Part shown: in pieces, positions 25,834 to 36,118 of the stretch
Layout: the number at the start of each line of letters is the position of its first letter
How positions within the stretch are numbered: the first letter of the stretch is position 1
From: an uncultured Elusimicrobia bacterium
Lineage (GTDB): Bacteria > Elusimicrobiota > Elusimicrobia > Elusimicrobiales > UBA9959
Assembly (NCBI GenBank): GCA_903917735.1
Contig: CAIXBR010000094.1
Location: 1 to 61,194, forward strand
Direction of reading: 5' to 3'
DNA: 61,194 nucleotides
Notes under the pieces: generated by a model
Database searches by the model: none
Told to the model about the DNA's origin: nothing
The model's input: only the letters and a program-made list of their open reading frames with translations
Translations under genes and position numbers: made by a program

Positions 25834-26928
25834 TCAAATAGCCCGGGCGCGCTTCAGGCCCCAGAGCGAAACCAGAGCGAACAGCGCCGCCGGGGCGAAC
25901 CCGGCCAGAACGGGCGGGATCAGTTCCGAGTTGCCCGCTTCCTGCGATACTATTATTACCGCCCAGAATAAGAAACCAAAACCCAGCGCCAGGCCGAAAC
26001 TGTAGAATTTATTATTACGCTTGCTCAGCAGCACCATGGCCGCGCCTATAAGCGCCATGGCGGGATTGGCCAGCGGGCCCGCCAGCTTCACCCAGAGCAG
26101 CGTGCTCTCGACAGAAACGGGAGCGCCCACGGCCTTAAGCCGGCGCAGCCGGCGGGCCACGTCAGCCGAGGAAACTCCGTCCGGGATCAGTCTCTCCAGC
26201 ACCAGGTCTTCCGGCGGGACCGAGATGGCTGACTGGTAGGAGGTAAAACGCCGGGTAGCGGGGCCGGCCTCGCCGCCGTACTTTATCATCACTCCGTCAT
26301 TGAAGTCCCAGCGCTTAAGCGAGGGCTGCCAGGCGGCCGAGGCGGCATTTATCTCCAGGAAGAGGTCCCCGCCCTTGTAGAGGCTGACTATCACCTGCTC
26401 CATAACCCTGCGGCGGCCGTCGAAAACATGCGCGGTCACAAAAGTCTCATCCCCGGCCGAAAAGGCCACGTCTTTTTTCACCATCTGCTGCCAGTCGTCG
26501 CGGGCGCTCATCTTGATCTTGCTCTCAAAAAGATAGGCTGAGCGCATGAAAAAGTCCGGCGCGGCGGTTTCCTGCAGCACAAGCTGCCCTGCCCCGGTTA
26601 GCGCCGAGCACAAGAGCAGCGGCTTTATCATGTCGAAAGGCCGCCACCCGCCAGCCAACCCGGCCTTCCACTCGCCTTTGGCGATCATCCCCCCCATGGC
26701 GAACAGCACCGCCAGGAGCGTGGCTATCGGCGTCATCTGCACGATAAAATACGGGCCCTGATATAGGATATAGCGCGCGAAGACGCCGGCGCCGGAACTG
26801 CTCTTCATGAAGTAATTCAGCTTATCGAAAAGGCTGCCGAAAACCAGCAGCAGAAAGAAAACGCCCAGCCCGAAGCAGAAAGGCCCCCAGAAACTGCGCG
26901 CTATATATCGGTAGAAGATCCTGTTCAT
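25834..26928 (-). CDS. lptG: LptG-like lipopolysaccharide-export permease
   Basis: 364 aa, YjgP/YjgQ family. N-terminal and C-terminal trios of membrane helices (about 12-35, 50-100; 270-360) enclose a periplasmic beta-jellyroll (about 125-260). It begins IFYRYIARSFWGPFCFGLGVF and ends in hydrophobic helices. With LptF and the LptB ATPase it extracts LPS from the inner membrane. It follows lptF by 32 bp. F versus G is assigned by gene order, so the two names could be swapped. Confidence 0.85.
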   Translation of the reverse strand: MNRIFYRYIARSFWGPFCFGLGVFFLLLVFGSLFDKLNYFMKSSSGAGVFARYILYQGPYFIVQMTPIATLLAVLFAMGGMIAKGEWKAGLAGGWRPFDMIKPLLLCSALTGAGQLVLQETAAPDFFMRSAYLFESKIKMSARDDWQQMVKKDVAFSAGDETFVTAHVFDGRRRVMEQVIVSLYKGGDLFLEINAASAAWQPSLKRWDFNDGVMIKYGGEAGPATRRFTSYQSAISVPPEDLVLERLIPDGVSSADVARRLRRLKAVGAPVSVESTLLWVKLAGPLANPAMALIGAAMVLLSKRNNKFYSFGLALGFGFLFWAVIIVSQEAGNSELIPPVLAGFAPAALFALVSLWGLKRARAI

Positions 26929-26960
26929 TTAATAATACTTTCCGGCTGCTTAACCTGCCG

Positions 26961-28073
26961 CTATTTTCCGTACAGACGCTGTTTCCAGAGCCATAACCCC
27001 GCAACCCCGGTCAGCAGCGCCGGGGCGAAAATTGACCACGGGAAAAGCTGCTGGTACTTCTTGCAGATGACCATGCCCGAGATGGTCAGGCCGTAGTAGA
27101 AGAAAATTATAAGGAGGCTTATCCCGAAACCGGCGGAGCGCCCGCGCTTGTCCAGCACCACACCCAGCGGCGCCCCGACCAGAAAGAACACCAGCGGCGC
27201 CAGGGCCAGCGCGAAGCGGGAGGCGATCTCTATGCGGTACTTGACCGCCACATCGGAGTCCGCGTCCCCGGCTTTCAACCTGGCAAGAAGCCCCGCAGTG
27301 GAGATCTCGCGCTGGTTCAGGTTTCGGCCCCGGCTGCTTTCCGAGAAAAATGGCAGCAGGGTTTTATAAGAGGCAAAACTTCCGTAAAGTATATTTTCCG
27401 GGTGCTTGCAGTCCGTCTGGCTGAACTGCCCTCCGCCAAGGTCAACCTCCAGCCCGCTGTCCTCCACCATCCGGTAGAGGCCGTCCGAGGCGTTGATCTT
27501 TGTAACGAAAGCGGGAGTCTCCCCCTTGTTTATGCGCCGCACCAGTTTCACGCCGCGCATGGTCCCGGTCAGGTTGTTGACGTCCGCCGCGTAAAGCACC
27601 CAGTCGGCAAGCTGCTGGAAGGTGCGCGGCTTCAGCTCTATCTTGGAAACCCGGTTCACCATGGAAATGGTGTAGTCGGTGGAGCGCCTTAACGCCGCCG
27701 GGCCCAGCCAGTTGTTGACCGCCAGCAGCAGCGCCGAGGAAAGTACCGCCGCCCACAGCACGCAGGAAAATATACTGGAGAAAGAGAAGCCCCCCGCCCG
27801 CAGGGCTATTATTTCACCGTCCTGGGACATCTGGCCGAGGCTGAGCAGCATGGCCAGCAGGAAGGCCAGCGGCAGCGAACTGCCTATAATATTTGGCAGC
27901 AGGTAGATCACGCTCTTGGCCAGGAAATAGAAAGAAAAGCCGGACAGCACGCCCTGGTTTACGATCTGCACGAAATTGAGCATCACCAGCAGCGCCACGA
28001 AAACGAACAGGGCAAGCCCGAAGAACCTGGCGAATACGCGCAGGATATAGAGCCGCACTATAGGCATCTTCAT
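26961..28073 (-). CDS. lptF: LptF-like lipopolysaccharide-export permease
   Basis: 370 aa from the ATG at 28073 (MKMPIVRLYILRVFARFF); an upstream ATG at 28106 would add 11 polar residues before the coupling helix. YjgP/YjgQ layout: three helices with DGEIIALRAGG in the cytoplasmic loop contacting the ATPase, a periplasmic domain (about 120-250), three final helices. AT-rich sequence with TATATAAT-type elements lies upstream. Divergent from the giant SprA-like gene. Confidence 0.87.
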   Translation of the reverse strand: MKMPIVRLYILRVFARFFGLALFVFVALLVMLNFVQIVNQGVLSGFSFYFLAKSVIYLLPNIIGSSLPLAFLLAMLLSLGQMSQDGEIIALRAGGFSFSSIFSCVLWAAVLSSALLLAVNNWLGPAALRRSTDYTISMVNRVSKIELKPRTFQQLADWVLYAADVNNLTGTMRGVKLVRRINKGETPAFVTKINASDGLYRMVEDSGLEVDLGGGQFSQTDCKHPENILYGSFASYKTLLPFFSESSRGRNLNQREISTAGLLARLKAGDADSDVAVKYRIEIASRFALALAPLVFFLVGAPLGVVLDKRGRSAGFGISLLIIFFYYGLTISGMVICKKYQQLFPWSIFAPALLTGVAGLWLWKQRLYGK

Positions 28074-28151
28074 TATATTTATTCTATTATATATCGACGG
28101 TCCCATGGAACTCCGGACCGAAGCCCGGCAGGCCCGAAATGTCCTGGTAAG

Positions 28152-28174
28152 CCGGGCAGTTGTTGTTTGCCCGG
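28152..28174 (+). repeat. hairpin in the leader of the SprA-like gene
   Basis: CCGGGCA and TGCCCGG pair perfectly around a nine-base GTTGTTGTT loop, about 44 bp before the GTG start, with a second small hairpin GGCC..GGCC after it. Could shape the 5' leader; no T-tract. Confidence 0.4.
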
Positions 28175-28217
28175 AAAGGGCCTGCGGAAGGCCGGAATTG
28201 CTAATTTTGGAACAAGA

Positions 28218-31200
28218 GTGAAACTTAAGGCTATACTTCTTCAGCTGGCGGCAATACTGGTCTGCGCCCGGGCGGCGTACGCCGGGGATTTTGCCGTTCC
28301 AGCACCGGACGGCGGGCGCTTCCTGCTGCTGGACCGCGCCGACGCCGGGAAGATACTGGGCGAGCCGGAACTTTCCACCGCTCCCGGAAACGGCGGGCTG
28401 GATAAGCTTTCAGAAGAACTTCCCTTCTCCTACAGCCAGGATTTCTGGAACTCCGCCAGGGAGGCGGTGGAGACCGGCCGCTTCCGTCAGGAAGCCCCGG
28501 TCCCCAGGGCGGCGGTGGAGATCTCCTCCGAGGCCCCGCTCGCCCCGGAACCGCAGGTGGAGTTCCGCGAATCCGGGACCAGTCTGTCCGTGACCGGGCG
28601 CAAGGTCATCTCGCTGAATTACAGCGGCAAGCGCTACATCTCCGACCAGACCACCACCAGCCGGCCGCGCAGCACCAGCCTGTTCGAGATAACACAGCAG
28701 ATGCAGGTGCGCATGCAGGGCAAGGTGGGACAGAAGATCACCGTGAACGTGGACTACGACGACACCAAGGCTGACAAGCAGGATATCTCGGTGGTCTACC
28801 AGGGCAATCCCAACGAGGTGGTGCAGAACGTCTCCTTCGGCGACATAGACCTTTCACTGCCCGCCACGGAATTCGTCTCCTACAACAAGCAGCTGTTCGG
28901 CATCAGAGCCGACATGAAAACGAATAATTTCAAATTCACCTTCGTGGGCTCGCGCACCAAGGGCACGACGAAGACCAAGCAGTTCACCGGGAACACTCAG
29001 TTCCAGAAGACGGACATAAACGACATCGGCTACCTGCGCCGCAAATATTACGACCTCACCTTCGGGAACATCACCCGCCTGCCGCTGAAAGTAAGCTCGG
29101 AAAAAATATATATCGACCGCCAGGCGGCGGCCGCGGTGGACAACGTGACAGTGTTCGCCATGACCGGCGACGACCTGGCTGTCCACACCTCGTCCTACAC
29201 CGGCCGGTTCCAGTTGATGAACCGCGGCGTGGACTACGTCATGGACTACGCCAACGGTATAGTTACGTTCAGTTCCGCGCTGAACGACAACGACGTGGTG
29301 ATAATGGATTTCCAGAACACGAACGGTGTAAAGCTGTCTGACAACCCCTCTACAGGCACGGTTACCGCGGGCATCCCCGGCATTACCAGCACCGGGCTGT
29401 ATAAGATAATAAAAACGAAGAACGACATACCGATACCGAACTCCGGAGAAGCAGGCGAGGTCGGCTGGAACCGGGAACTCAAGACTTACTACTCCATAGG
29501 CCAGACCAACATTGTGCGGGACAACGGCACCGGCAACTTCTCGCTGAAAGTTCAGGACCTCAGCCATAACTACACCGGGGCATCGCTTAACCCGTCGCAG
29601 GTGTATCCGGACAACATAACGGTGGATTTTGAACAGGGCATCTTCCACCTGACTAAACCGTTCGGGTCCGACGGCGCCCCTAATACCCAGGACTCCCAGG
29701 TGTACGCCGCGTCACCCTCCGCCAAACGCCTTTTTCACGTGGAATACAATTACCTCTTCAAGACGTTCACGCTGGAAAGCAACATAGTGGTCAACTCGGA
29801 AGTAGTGCGCGTGGACGGCGTAAAATACACGCGCAACACCGATTACTTCATCGACTACGATTCCGGCTTCATCACTTTCTATTACCCGGACAGGATAGGG
29901 CAAACCGCCAAGATAGATATCTCGTACGAGGTCTCCGCCTACGGCGGCACCGGCAACCAGTCGCTTGTGGGCGGCCGGGCTTCCTATGATTTCGGCAGCC
30001 ACTTCTCGCTCGGCTCCACCATGCTTTACCAGGGCGGGATAAAGGGCAACACGGTTCCAAACGTGACCGACCTGTCCAACAGCATGCTGGTTTACGAGGG
30101 AGACGCCCAGCTGAAAGGACTGAACCTGCTTGGCATCAGAACCGCGCTCGGAGCCGAAGCCGCCCAGTCAAGGGTGAACCCCAACCTGGACGGCTACGCC
30201 CTTATAGACAACATGGAAGGTATAAAGCAGGAGGATTCGGCGCCGCTGGACAAGAACTACTGGGTCATAGCCTCCAACCCGCTGCTTCCCCCCGCCGATC
30301 CCCGCGCCATCTTATGGAGCAATGACACCATAAAGTCGAAAGAGATAAACCCGTATTCAACTTCCGACGGCTCGCAGCAGGTGCTTACGGTCAACTACGA
30401 TTTCAGCATCTCCTCCGAGGTTTCCATAGTGTATCCCCTGTCCACTACCGGGCTGGATTTCTCCCAGAAGAAAGTGCTGGAGATGATAGTCTACGGCGAG
30501 AACTCGGCGATAAAGGGCCCGCAGATAAACATCCACTACGGCCAGATAAACGAAGACGCCGACGGCAACGGAGGCCAGACTTTTACGTGTTCAAGCGGAC
30601 TGACACTGTACAATTACCCGAAAAGCGAGGATACGAACTGCGACAGCCAGGTTTCCCAGAGCGAGGACATCGGTTGGCTGTATGCGCCCGAAGGGAAAGC
30701 TTTCATGCGCTACGGCGCCTCCAACGGGCGTCTGGACTCGGAAGACCTAAACCACAACGGCCGGCTTGACGCCCAGGACTTCACCGGCGGCGACTTCGGC
30801 TATGTCAAGAACCCCAATTTCATGTTCAGCTACCCGGGAAGCGCTAATAAATCCTATGTGGACTTCGCCGGCTGGCGCACTATTTCCACGCCGATGCCCA
30901 TAACCTCCACCGACAGCTACAAGTGGAACGCGATAAAGCAGGTGAGGATCTCCCTTAGGCCGTCCTGCGATATTGCCACCGACAATTCCTGCGCCGTCTC
31001 CGGCGTTATCAGATTCGCGCGCGTATCAGCCGTGGGGAACACCTGGGCGATTCAGGACAGTACTACGGGCGGGAATCTGCAGCTCACGGCCCTGAACAAC
31101 GTGGACAACACGGACTATACGCCCATTTATAACGTTCCCGGCGAGCCCTCTCAGGTATTCAACGACTTGTACGGCTCCATCTCAACGCTTAAACAGCAGA

Positions 31201-33593
31201 ACAACACCAGCACGATAAGCGAACAGACGCTTTCCATCCAATATTCCGAGATCACCTCCACGTCTTCCGGCTACACCTACCGCACGTATTCGCAGCCGCT
31301 GGACATCTCGCAGCATAAACAGTTGCGCTTCCTGCTCTACAACGCCGCCGTAGAGACCGGGAAGTCCGTGCCGAACTTCTTCTTGCGGGCCGGAGGCGAC
31401 AGCAGCTACTTCAAGGTGGCCGTACCGCTTAATTTTACGGGCTGGCAACTGATAACGATAAACCAGGTGGATCTGACCGGGGATTCCATCCCGGATATCT
31501 GGACCAACGGCTCCAACTACAGCCTGATCATCTCCTCCGTAGGCACGCCGGCGCTGCAGCAGGTCACCCAGTTCCGGGCCGGCATAGAGGCGACGGACGG
31601 CGTTGCTCATTCCGGCACCGTCTACTTTGACGAACTGCACCTGAAAGCCCCCATTTCGCGCACCGGCAACGCCCGCAAGGTAGAGGGCTCCATAGAGATC
31701 CCCGGCTGGTTCTCAGCCGGCGGAAAATACAGATATGTGGACAGGGGCTTTCAGACCCCAGTTACGGCCATCGCGAACCAGGACAACGAGCAATCCAGCG
31801 CCTACCTTAACCTGACGCGCCTGTCCTTCTTCCCTGTCAATGTGACCGCCTCAAAGCAGACCACCGTTACCCCGAACGCGGCGACTACCGGCTCCAACAA
31901 CCTAGTAACTACGCTGCAGGAAGGCCGGGTCCAGACGTTCAACGGCACCGCTTCCGGGACTATCGGCATCGGCTCGCTTCCCAAGATAGGCCTCAACTAC
32001 GTAAAGGGAGTCACCGCCTACGATCTGCTCAGCCGCAAAGACGACAAGGACACTTACGCCGCCAATTTCTCCTATGCAGTCCCCTGGTCCGTCTTTCTGC
32101 TGCCGAGGACGATAAGCGCCAATTACTCGCTCGGGCGGAGCCTGGTCAACTATGACACCGGCAACATGACTCCGCTGGCGCAGACCGGTCTTTACAATAC
32201 CGACGAGCGCACCGATATTTACGGCGGCAAGCTGGCCTTCGTCCCGTGGAATGGGGCGTCGCTGAACTCGAGCTATTCGCTGCAGACGGTCCAGGAAAAG
32301 AGCTACCCGCTTTCCTCCCCCATCATGCTGCAGCGCTTCCCCGAGTCCATGCAGCAGACAGTTGACGTCAATTCCAACTTGCCGCTGACGCGCTGGTTCA
32401 ATCCTTCCGTGAACTACACCGAGACCACCATAGAGAACAACAACCTCGGCATCACCACCGTAACCGTCGCGCAAAGTTCCGCGACGTACCAGCCCGGCCA
32501 GATAAAATCCGTGACCCGCACCGCGCAGGGAGGCGTGAGCCTTACCCTGAACATGAACGACCTTGCGCCGAAGAACCGCCTGCTCCGCTCACTGGTGCTT
32601 TCCTCCAACTACCAGATACAGGACGGAGACTCCTGGTCCAACCTGGAGAAAAGCTACGACACCCGAAACCGCCTGTGGCTGCGTGACCCGCTTAAACCCT
32701 TGAACCCGCTGGCCCTGCGCAACTCCCTGACCATGCGCGACACGGTAAATTCCACACAGCGCTGGCAGCCGTTCGAAGGCTACGGCTTCAAGGGCGCGGC
32801 CTCCTCGCTCAACACCCTCTCCGTCACCAATAATTTCACCAATTCCGTACAGCGCTCCGAGGTTACCGGCACGGTGTCGAAGAGCATAAACCGCACCTTC
32901 CCGGACATGATAGTCTCCATTTCGCAGCTGGAGAGCATCACCCGGACCAGCCGCTGGGCCCAGAACGCCAACGTCAACCTGAAATATTCACACAACACCA
33001 CCGAGTCGGTGGCTATTTCGCTGGTAGCGGCCAACACCTACGGCATGGACCTGCGCTTTAAACTGCTGAACTGGATGGATACGGCGGCCAGCTACAACCT
33101 GCGGCTTTCGAATACCAGGGACCTTTCCACGCACCAGCTGACGCAGGACGTAAGGCACGACGACATTACGCTCCAGGGGACTTTTGACTACCGGAAGTTC
33201 CGCTTCACGCCGAAAGCGGATTATGTTTCCGACAAAACGTTAAGCGCGCTGGGTGTAGTTACGCAGAACACCCGCACGATAACGCCCAGCCTGCTTATGA
33301 AGTCGGACTTCACGCTGCCTAAAGGACTCAAACTGCCCTTCATGAACCAGATATTACTGTTCACCAACCGCATAGTCTGGACGACGACTCTCAGCTACGC
33401 TATAAAATCCTCGCCTATCACCATAGCGGATAACAACCGTCTTTTCTCGCTGAATTCCAGCGCGGACTACGAGGCCGCCAAGAACCTGCGCCTTACTTTC
33501 AACGCCGGCCTGCAGCGGATGTGGCACAAGTATCTGAAGGAGGAGGAGTACCTCTCCTACCAGTTCGGCGGCACGCTGACGTTCCAGTTCTAA
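28218..33593 (+). CDS. sprA: SprA-like giant outer-membrane protein
   Basis: 1791 aa from GTG 28218, whose product begins with a signal peptide (about 1-23, ARAAYA). About residues 120-320 match the SprA pattern: an FEITQQMQVRMQGKVGQKIT start, VNVDYDD, SFGDIDLSLPATEFVSYNKQ followed by LFGIRADMK, and a TKQFTG / DINDIGYLRRKYY strand set. The middle has ordered strands with an EF-hand-like DxDxN insert near 790-860, and the last 500 residues are long barrel strands, ending LSYQFGGTLTFQF with a C-terminal Phe. In Bacteroidota SprA is the type IX translocon channel (about 2400 aa). This is shorter, and the role here is inferred. Preceded by lptF (divergent), followed by comF. Confidence 0.75.
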   Translation: MKLKAILLQLAAILVCARAAYAGDFAVPAPDGGRFLLLDRADAGKILGEPELSTAPGNGGLDKLSEELPFSYSQDFWNSAREAVETGRFRQEAPVPRAAVEISSEAPLAPEPQVEFRESGTSLSVTGRKVISLNYSGKRYISDQTTTSRPRSTSLFEITQQMQVRMQGKVGQKITVNVDYDDTKADKQDISVVYQGNPNEVVQNVSFGDIDLSLPATEFVSYNKQLFGIRADMKTNNFKFTFVGSRTKGTTKTKQFTGNTQFQKTDINDIGYLRRKYYDLTFGNITRLPLKVSSEKIYIDRQAAAAVDNVTVFAMTGDDLAVHTSSYTGRFQLMNRGVDYVMDYANGIVTFSSALNDNDVVIMDFQNTNGVKLSDNPSTGTVTAGIPGITSTGLYKIIKTKNDIPIPNSGEAGEVGWNRELKTYYSIGQTNIVRDNGTGNFSLKVQDLSHNYTGASLNPSQVYPDNITVDFEQGIFHLTKPFGSDGAPNTQDSQVYAASPSAKRLFHVEYNYLFKTFTLESNIVVNSEVVRVDGVKYTRNTDYFIDYDSGFITFYYPDRIGQTAKIDISYEVSAYGGTGNQSLVGGRASYDFGSHFSLGSTMLYQGGIKGNTVPNVTDLSNSMLVYEGDAQLKGLNLLGIRTALGAEAAQSRVNPNLDGYALIDNMEGIKQEDSAPLDKNYWVIASNPLLPPADPRAILWSNDTIKSKEINPYSTSDGSQQVLTVNYDFSISSEVSIVYPLSTTGLDFSQKKVLEMIVYGENSAIKGPQINIHYGQINEDADGNGGQTFTCSSGLTLYNYPKSEDTNCDSQVSQSEDIGWLYAPEGKAFMRYGASNGRLDSEDLNHNGRLDAQDFTGGDFGYVKNPNFMFSYPGSANKSYVDFAGWRTISTPMPITSTDSYKWNAIKQVRISLRPSCDIATDNSCAVSGVIRFARVSAVGNTWAIQDSTTGGNLQLTALNNVDNTDYTPIYNVPGEPSQVFNDLYGSISTLKQQNNTSTISEQTLSIQYSEITSTSSGYTYRTYSQPLDISQHKQLRFLLYNAAVETGKSVPNFFLRAGGDSSYFKVAVPLNFTGWQLITINQVDLTGDSIPDIWTNGSNYSLIISSVGTPALQQVTQFRAGIEATDGVAHSGTVYFDELHLKAPISRTGNARKVEGSIEIPGWFSAGGKYRYVDRGFQTPVTAIANQDNEQSSAYLNLTRLSFFPVNVTASKQTTVTPNAATTGSNNLVTTLQEGRVQTFNGTASGTIGIGSLPKIGLNYVKGVTAYDLLSRKDDKDTYAANFSYAVPWSVFLLPRTISANYSLGRSLVNYDTGNMTPLAQTGLYNTDERTDIYGGKLAFVPWNGASLNSSYSLQTVQEKSYPLSSPIMLQRFPESMQQTVDVNSNLPLTRWFNPSVNYTETTIENNNLGITTVTVAQSSATYQPGQIKSVTRTAQGGVSLTLNMNDLAPKNRLLRSLVLSSNYQIQDGDSWSNLEKSYDTRNRLWLRDPLKPLNPLALRNSLTMRDTVNSTQRWQPFEGYGFKGAASSLNTLSVTNNFTNSVQRSEVTGTVSKSINRTFPDMIVSISQLESITRTSRWAQNANVNLKYSHNTTESVAISLVAANTYGMDLRFKLLNWMDTAASYNLRLSNTRDLSTHQLTQDVRHDDITLQGTFDYRKFRFTPKADYVSDKTLSALGVVTQNTRTITPSLLMKSDFTLPKGLKLPFMNQILLFTNRIVWTTTLSYAIKSSPITIADNNRLFSLNSSADYEAAKNLRLTFNAGLQRMWHKYLKEEEYLSYQFGGTLTFQF

Positions 33594-33620
33594 GGTTTTG
33601 ATATTTCGGGGGGTGGGATT

Positions 33621-34343
33621 ATGAAACCTGTATTTATAAAGGCCGGCCATTGGCTGCTTAACGCGCTGTTGCCGCGCACCTGCGCGCATTGCGGGCTGGA
33701 CCTGCGCTTCGACGGCAAGGTCCCGCTCTGTCCCCTCTGCCTGTCGGAGCTGGCGCCGTTGCCCGAGCTTCACTGCAAGATCTGCGGGCTGCCACTCAGC
33801 GCCGGCGGGCAGTCCTGCTACGACTGCCGGGGCAGGGCGGAGCCGCTTACCGCCCGCTCGGCTTTCGTCTTCAACCCGCAACTGCGTTCGCTGGTGCACG
33901 CCTTCAAGTATAAAGGCCGGGACGACCTGGCCGGGTTCCTGGCCGGGGAAATGGCGGCGGCTCTGGCGCGGTTCCCGGAGCTGGCGCCTTACAACTTCAC
34001 GGCCGCCGTGCCGCTGCACCCGGCAAAGGCCAGGGAGCGCGGCTTCAACCAGGCCGAACTGCTGGCAAAGAGAATGGCTTCCCTGAAAAATCTTTTTCAT
34101 ATAGAGGGCGCGGCGACAAGGATAAAGAACACGCCCAGCCAGACTTCACTTGCCAAGCAGGAAAGGAAGGCTAATATGGCCGGGGTGTTCAGGATAGAAA
34201 AGGCGGAACTGGTAAAGGGACGGTCAGTGCTGCTGGTGGACGACGTGGCTACCACGCTGGCCACGCTGGAGGCGCTGGCGGCGGAATTCCGCAAAGCCGG
34301 CGCCCGCTCCGTGGCGGCGTTCACGCTGGCAAGAGAACCGTAG
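33621..34343 (+). CDS. comF: ComF-family phosphoribosyltransferase
   Basis: 240 aa. N-terminal zinc-finger-like cysteines (CAHCG, CPLC, CKICG, CYDC) followed by the type I phosphoribosyltransferase fold: AVPLHPAKARERGFNQAELLAK and the PRPP loop VLLVDDVATTLATLEA. ComF proteins support DNA uptake in competent bacteria, but many have other unknown roles. It follows the SprA-like gene by 27 bp and may be cotranscribed. The C-terminal end is normal. Confidence 0.9.
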   Translation: MKPVFIKAGHWLLNALLPRTCAHCGLDLRFDGKVPLCPLCLSELAPLPELHCKICGLPLSAGGQSCYDCRGRAEPLTARSAFVFNPQLRSLVHAFKYKGRDDLAGFLAGEMAAALARFPELAPYNFTAAVPLHPAKARERGFNQAELLAKRMASLKNLFHIEGAATRIKNTPSQTSLAKQERKANMAGVFRIEKAELVKGRSVLLVDDVATTLATLEALAAEFRKAGARSVAAFTLAREP

Positions 34344-34344
34344 G

Positions 34345-34492
34345 GGCTGACAGGGGGCCGGGTTAGCAAAACCTTCATGCGTGGAGCGAAGCGACACTTC
34401 CCCGCGCGAGGCTTGCGCAACGCAGAGGCCGATTGATGAGTGAGGCCACGGTGTGGCCGAACGCGTTTTGCGTTCCGCCCCCCCTGTCAGCC
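34345..34492. repeat. inverted-repeat-flanked element, copy 2
   Basis: GGCTGACAGGGGG at 34345-34357 and CCCCCTGTCAGCC at 34480-34492 are perfect 13-bp terminal inverted repeats. The inside shares CGGGTTAGCAAAACCTTC, GCGAGGCTTGCGCA, GAGGCCACGG, TGGCCGA and CGCGTTTTG with copy 1 at 19340-19436. It is located just after comF. The inner GGCCA/TGGCC hairpin is kept, but the outer sequence differs. Confidence 0.75.
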
Positions 34493-34517
34493 ACAGGCAG
34501 TCTATCCAAACAAAAAA

Positions 34518-34541
34518 GCCGGCTCTCTGAGCCGGCTTTTT
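34518..34541. terminator. bidirectional rho-independent terminator
   Basis: AGCCGGCTC pairs with GAGCCGGCT around a three-base loop, with six A before and five T after. It lies between convergent comF and the amylase gene ending at 34557 and can serve both. Confidence 0.9.
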
Positions 34542-34556
34542 CGTGTAAGGCTGGTT

Positions 34557-36098
34557 TTAGAATTCCACGTCGAAGATGTAGGCGGAGTACGGCGGCATCT
34601 CCTGGAGTTTCAGGCCTCCGGACAACTCGGCGGACTTGAAAGAGAAAAAGCGGTCGGACAATTCCTCGAAAATAGCGGTAGTCTCGCCTTCACCCTTGAT
34701 GGAGACGTTCACCACTCCGCAGGAAGCCTCCCCGGAATAATTCACGGCCACCACCTTGAGCGTGCGGCGCTGCGCCCACGACCAAGCCAGGATGTTGGCA
34801 TTGGTCTTGTTCTCCGGGTCGCACTGCTTCACGTCCAGCAGGGCCCACTCGCCGCCGTGGAAGGCGGGGTGGTCGGTGATCTTCAGGAGCTTGGCGTAAA
34901 ACTTCTTAACTTCCAGTTCGGTCACGCGCTCGTACACTTCCTTAAGCTGCAGCGGCACCCGCACCTTTATCCCGTCCAGTTGGTTGTCATTGTAAAAGCG
35001 CAGGCCTTTTATGGTTGCCACCACCACGCCGGCGGCCATGGCCTTCTGGCGGCCGAAAGCCATAAGGGAGGGCTGCTCGTCGTGGTTGTCTATAAAGCGG
35101 GCGGAACGCTTCTGGTAAAGTTTCTCGGCGCGCAGGTGGCCGCGCACTTCCTGCGCCCCCTGGAAGCGCAGCCTGTCGTACGTGCCCTTGTCGTAGGTAT
35201 AATCGAAGCCTATCTGCTGCACGCGCCATTCCAGGCCCCAGTACACCTCGGCCAGGAACACGAACTCCGGGTGTTTTTCCTTCACGGCGCGTATCGCGCT
35301 CTCCCAGAACTCCTCCTGCGGGCGCTTATAGCCGCCCTTGTTAAGCAACCAGCCCCAGGTGCCCTCATGTATCTCGTTCAGGGTCAGCATCACCATGTCG
35401 CAACGCACTCCGTCGGCCATGTCGGCCAGGCGCATCAGAACGGAAAGCATACGGTCGCGGGTTGCGGGGTTGAAATAGTTCAGCTGGGCGCTGTCCGTCC
35501 ATGCGGGGAAGTTCGGGTCCCGCCCGTAGGCGATATAATGTTTCTTCTCTCCGTCCGCGGTCTCGAAGAACCAGTCCGGATGCGCCTTGAAATCCTCTTC
35601 GGAGCCGTTTATAAAACAATCGGGACATTCTTTGACGTAGGGATTGTCCTTGGCCGTATGGTTGGAGACCAGGTCCACCATCAGTTTCATGCCCATGGAG
35701 TTAAGCTTTTCTTTAAGGGCCCTCAGCTCCCATTCGAACCCCAGCGCCTCGTTAAGCCGGTACCAATGCACCGAGTAGGGCGAAGAACCGACGGCCCCGG
35801 GGCCGAAGCCTGGCGGAAGCTTCTTGAGGTCCTCAAGCAGCGCGGGGTCTTCCCTGGCTATACGCTCGGATTCCGGGCTGGGCTCCCAGACGCCCACCAG
35901 CCAGACTATGTCGAAACCGAGGTGCCGCATCTCCAGCCACTCTTCGTCAGGCACGGAGGAAAGTGTCATCTCGGGCAGTGAATATTTAACCCTGAGCTGT
36001 TTAATCCACAGTCTGGTATTGATTTCTATCAAATGCGGGTTTGAGCGAAGCACAAGTCCTCTCTGGTATGTAGACCGAAAAATTGGAACTCCCCACAT
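34557..36098 (-). CDS. GH13 alpha-amylase family protein, no signal peptide
   Basis: 513 aa. A TIM-barrel glycoside hydrolase of family 13. The four conserved regions are MKLMVDLVSNHTA, DGVRCDMVML (nucleophile Asp), FLAEVYW (acid Glu) and FIDNHDE (transition-state Asp), and a beta-rich C-domain follows. It lacks a signal peptide, so it is probably cytoplasmic (glycogen or maltodextrin side). 20 bp after a second GH13 gene, which is exported, so the pair could cover periplasmic and cytoplasmic steps. A TATAAT-like hexamer lies 5 bp before the ATG. Confidence 0.9.
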   Translation of the reverse strand: MWGVPIFRSTYQRGLVLRSNPHLIEINTRLWIKQLRVKYSLPEMTLSSVPDEEWLEMRHLGFDIVWLVGVWEPSPESERIAREDPALLEDLKKLPPGFGPGAVGSSPYSVHWYRLNEALGFEWELRALKEKLNSMGMKLMVDLVSNHTAKDNPYVKECPDCFINGSEEDFKAHPDWFFETADGEKKHYIAYGRDPNFPAWTDSAQLNYFNPATRDRMLSVLMRLADMADGVRCDMVMLTLNEIHEGTWGWLLNKGGYKRPQEEFWESAIRAVKEKHPEFVFLAEVYWGLEWRVQQIGFDYTYDKGTYDRLRFQGAQEVRGHLRAEKLYQKRSARFIDNHDEQPSLMAFGRQKAMAAGVVVATIKGLRFYNDNQLDGIKVRVPLQLKEVYERVTELEVKKFYAKLLKITDHPAFHGGEWALLDVKQCDPENKTNANILAWSWAQRRTLKVVAVNYSGEASCGVVNVSIKGEGETTAIFEELSDRFFSFKSAELSGGLKLQEMPPYSAYIFDVEF

Positions 36099-36118
36099 CC
36101 ATTATAGCAAACTTCCGG

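Noticed and set aside
34440..35981. 513-aa plus-strand open frame
   Set aside because: Antisense to the GH13 gene and starting within the repeat element; composition is that of a shadow frame.
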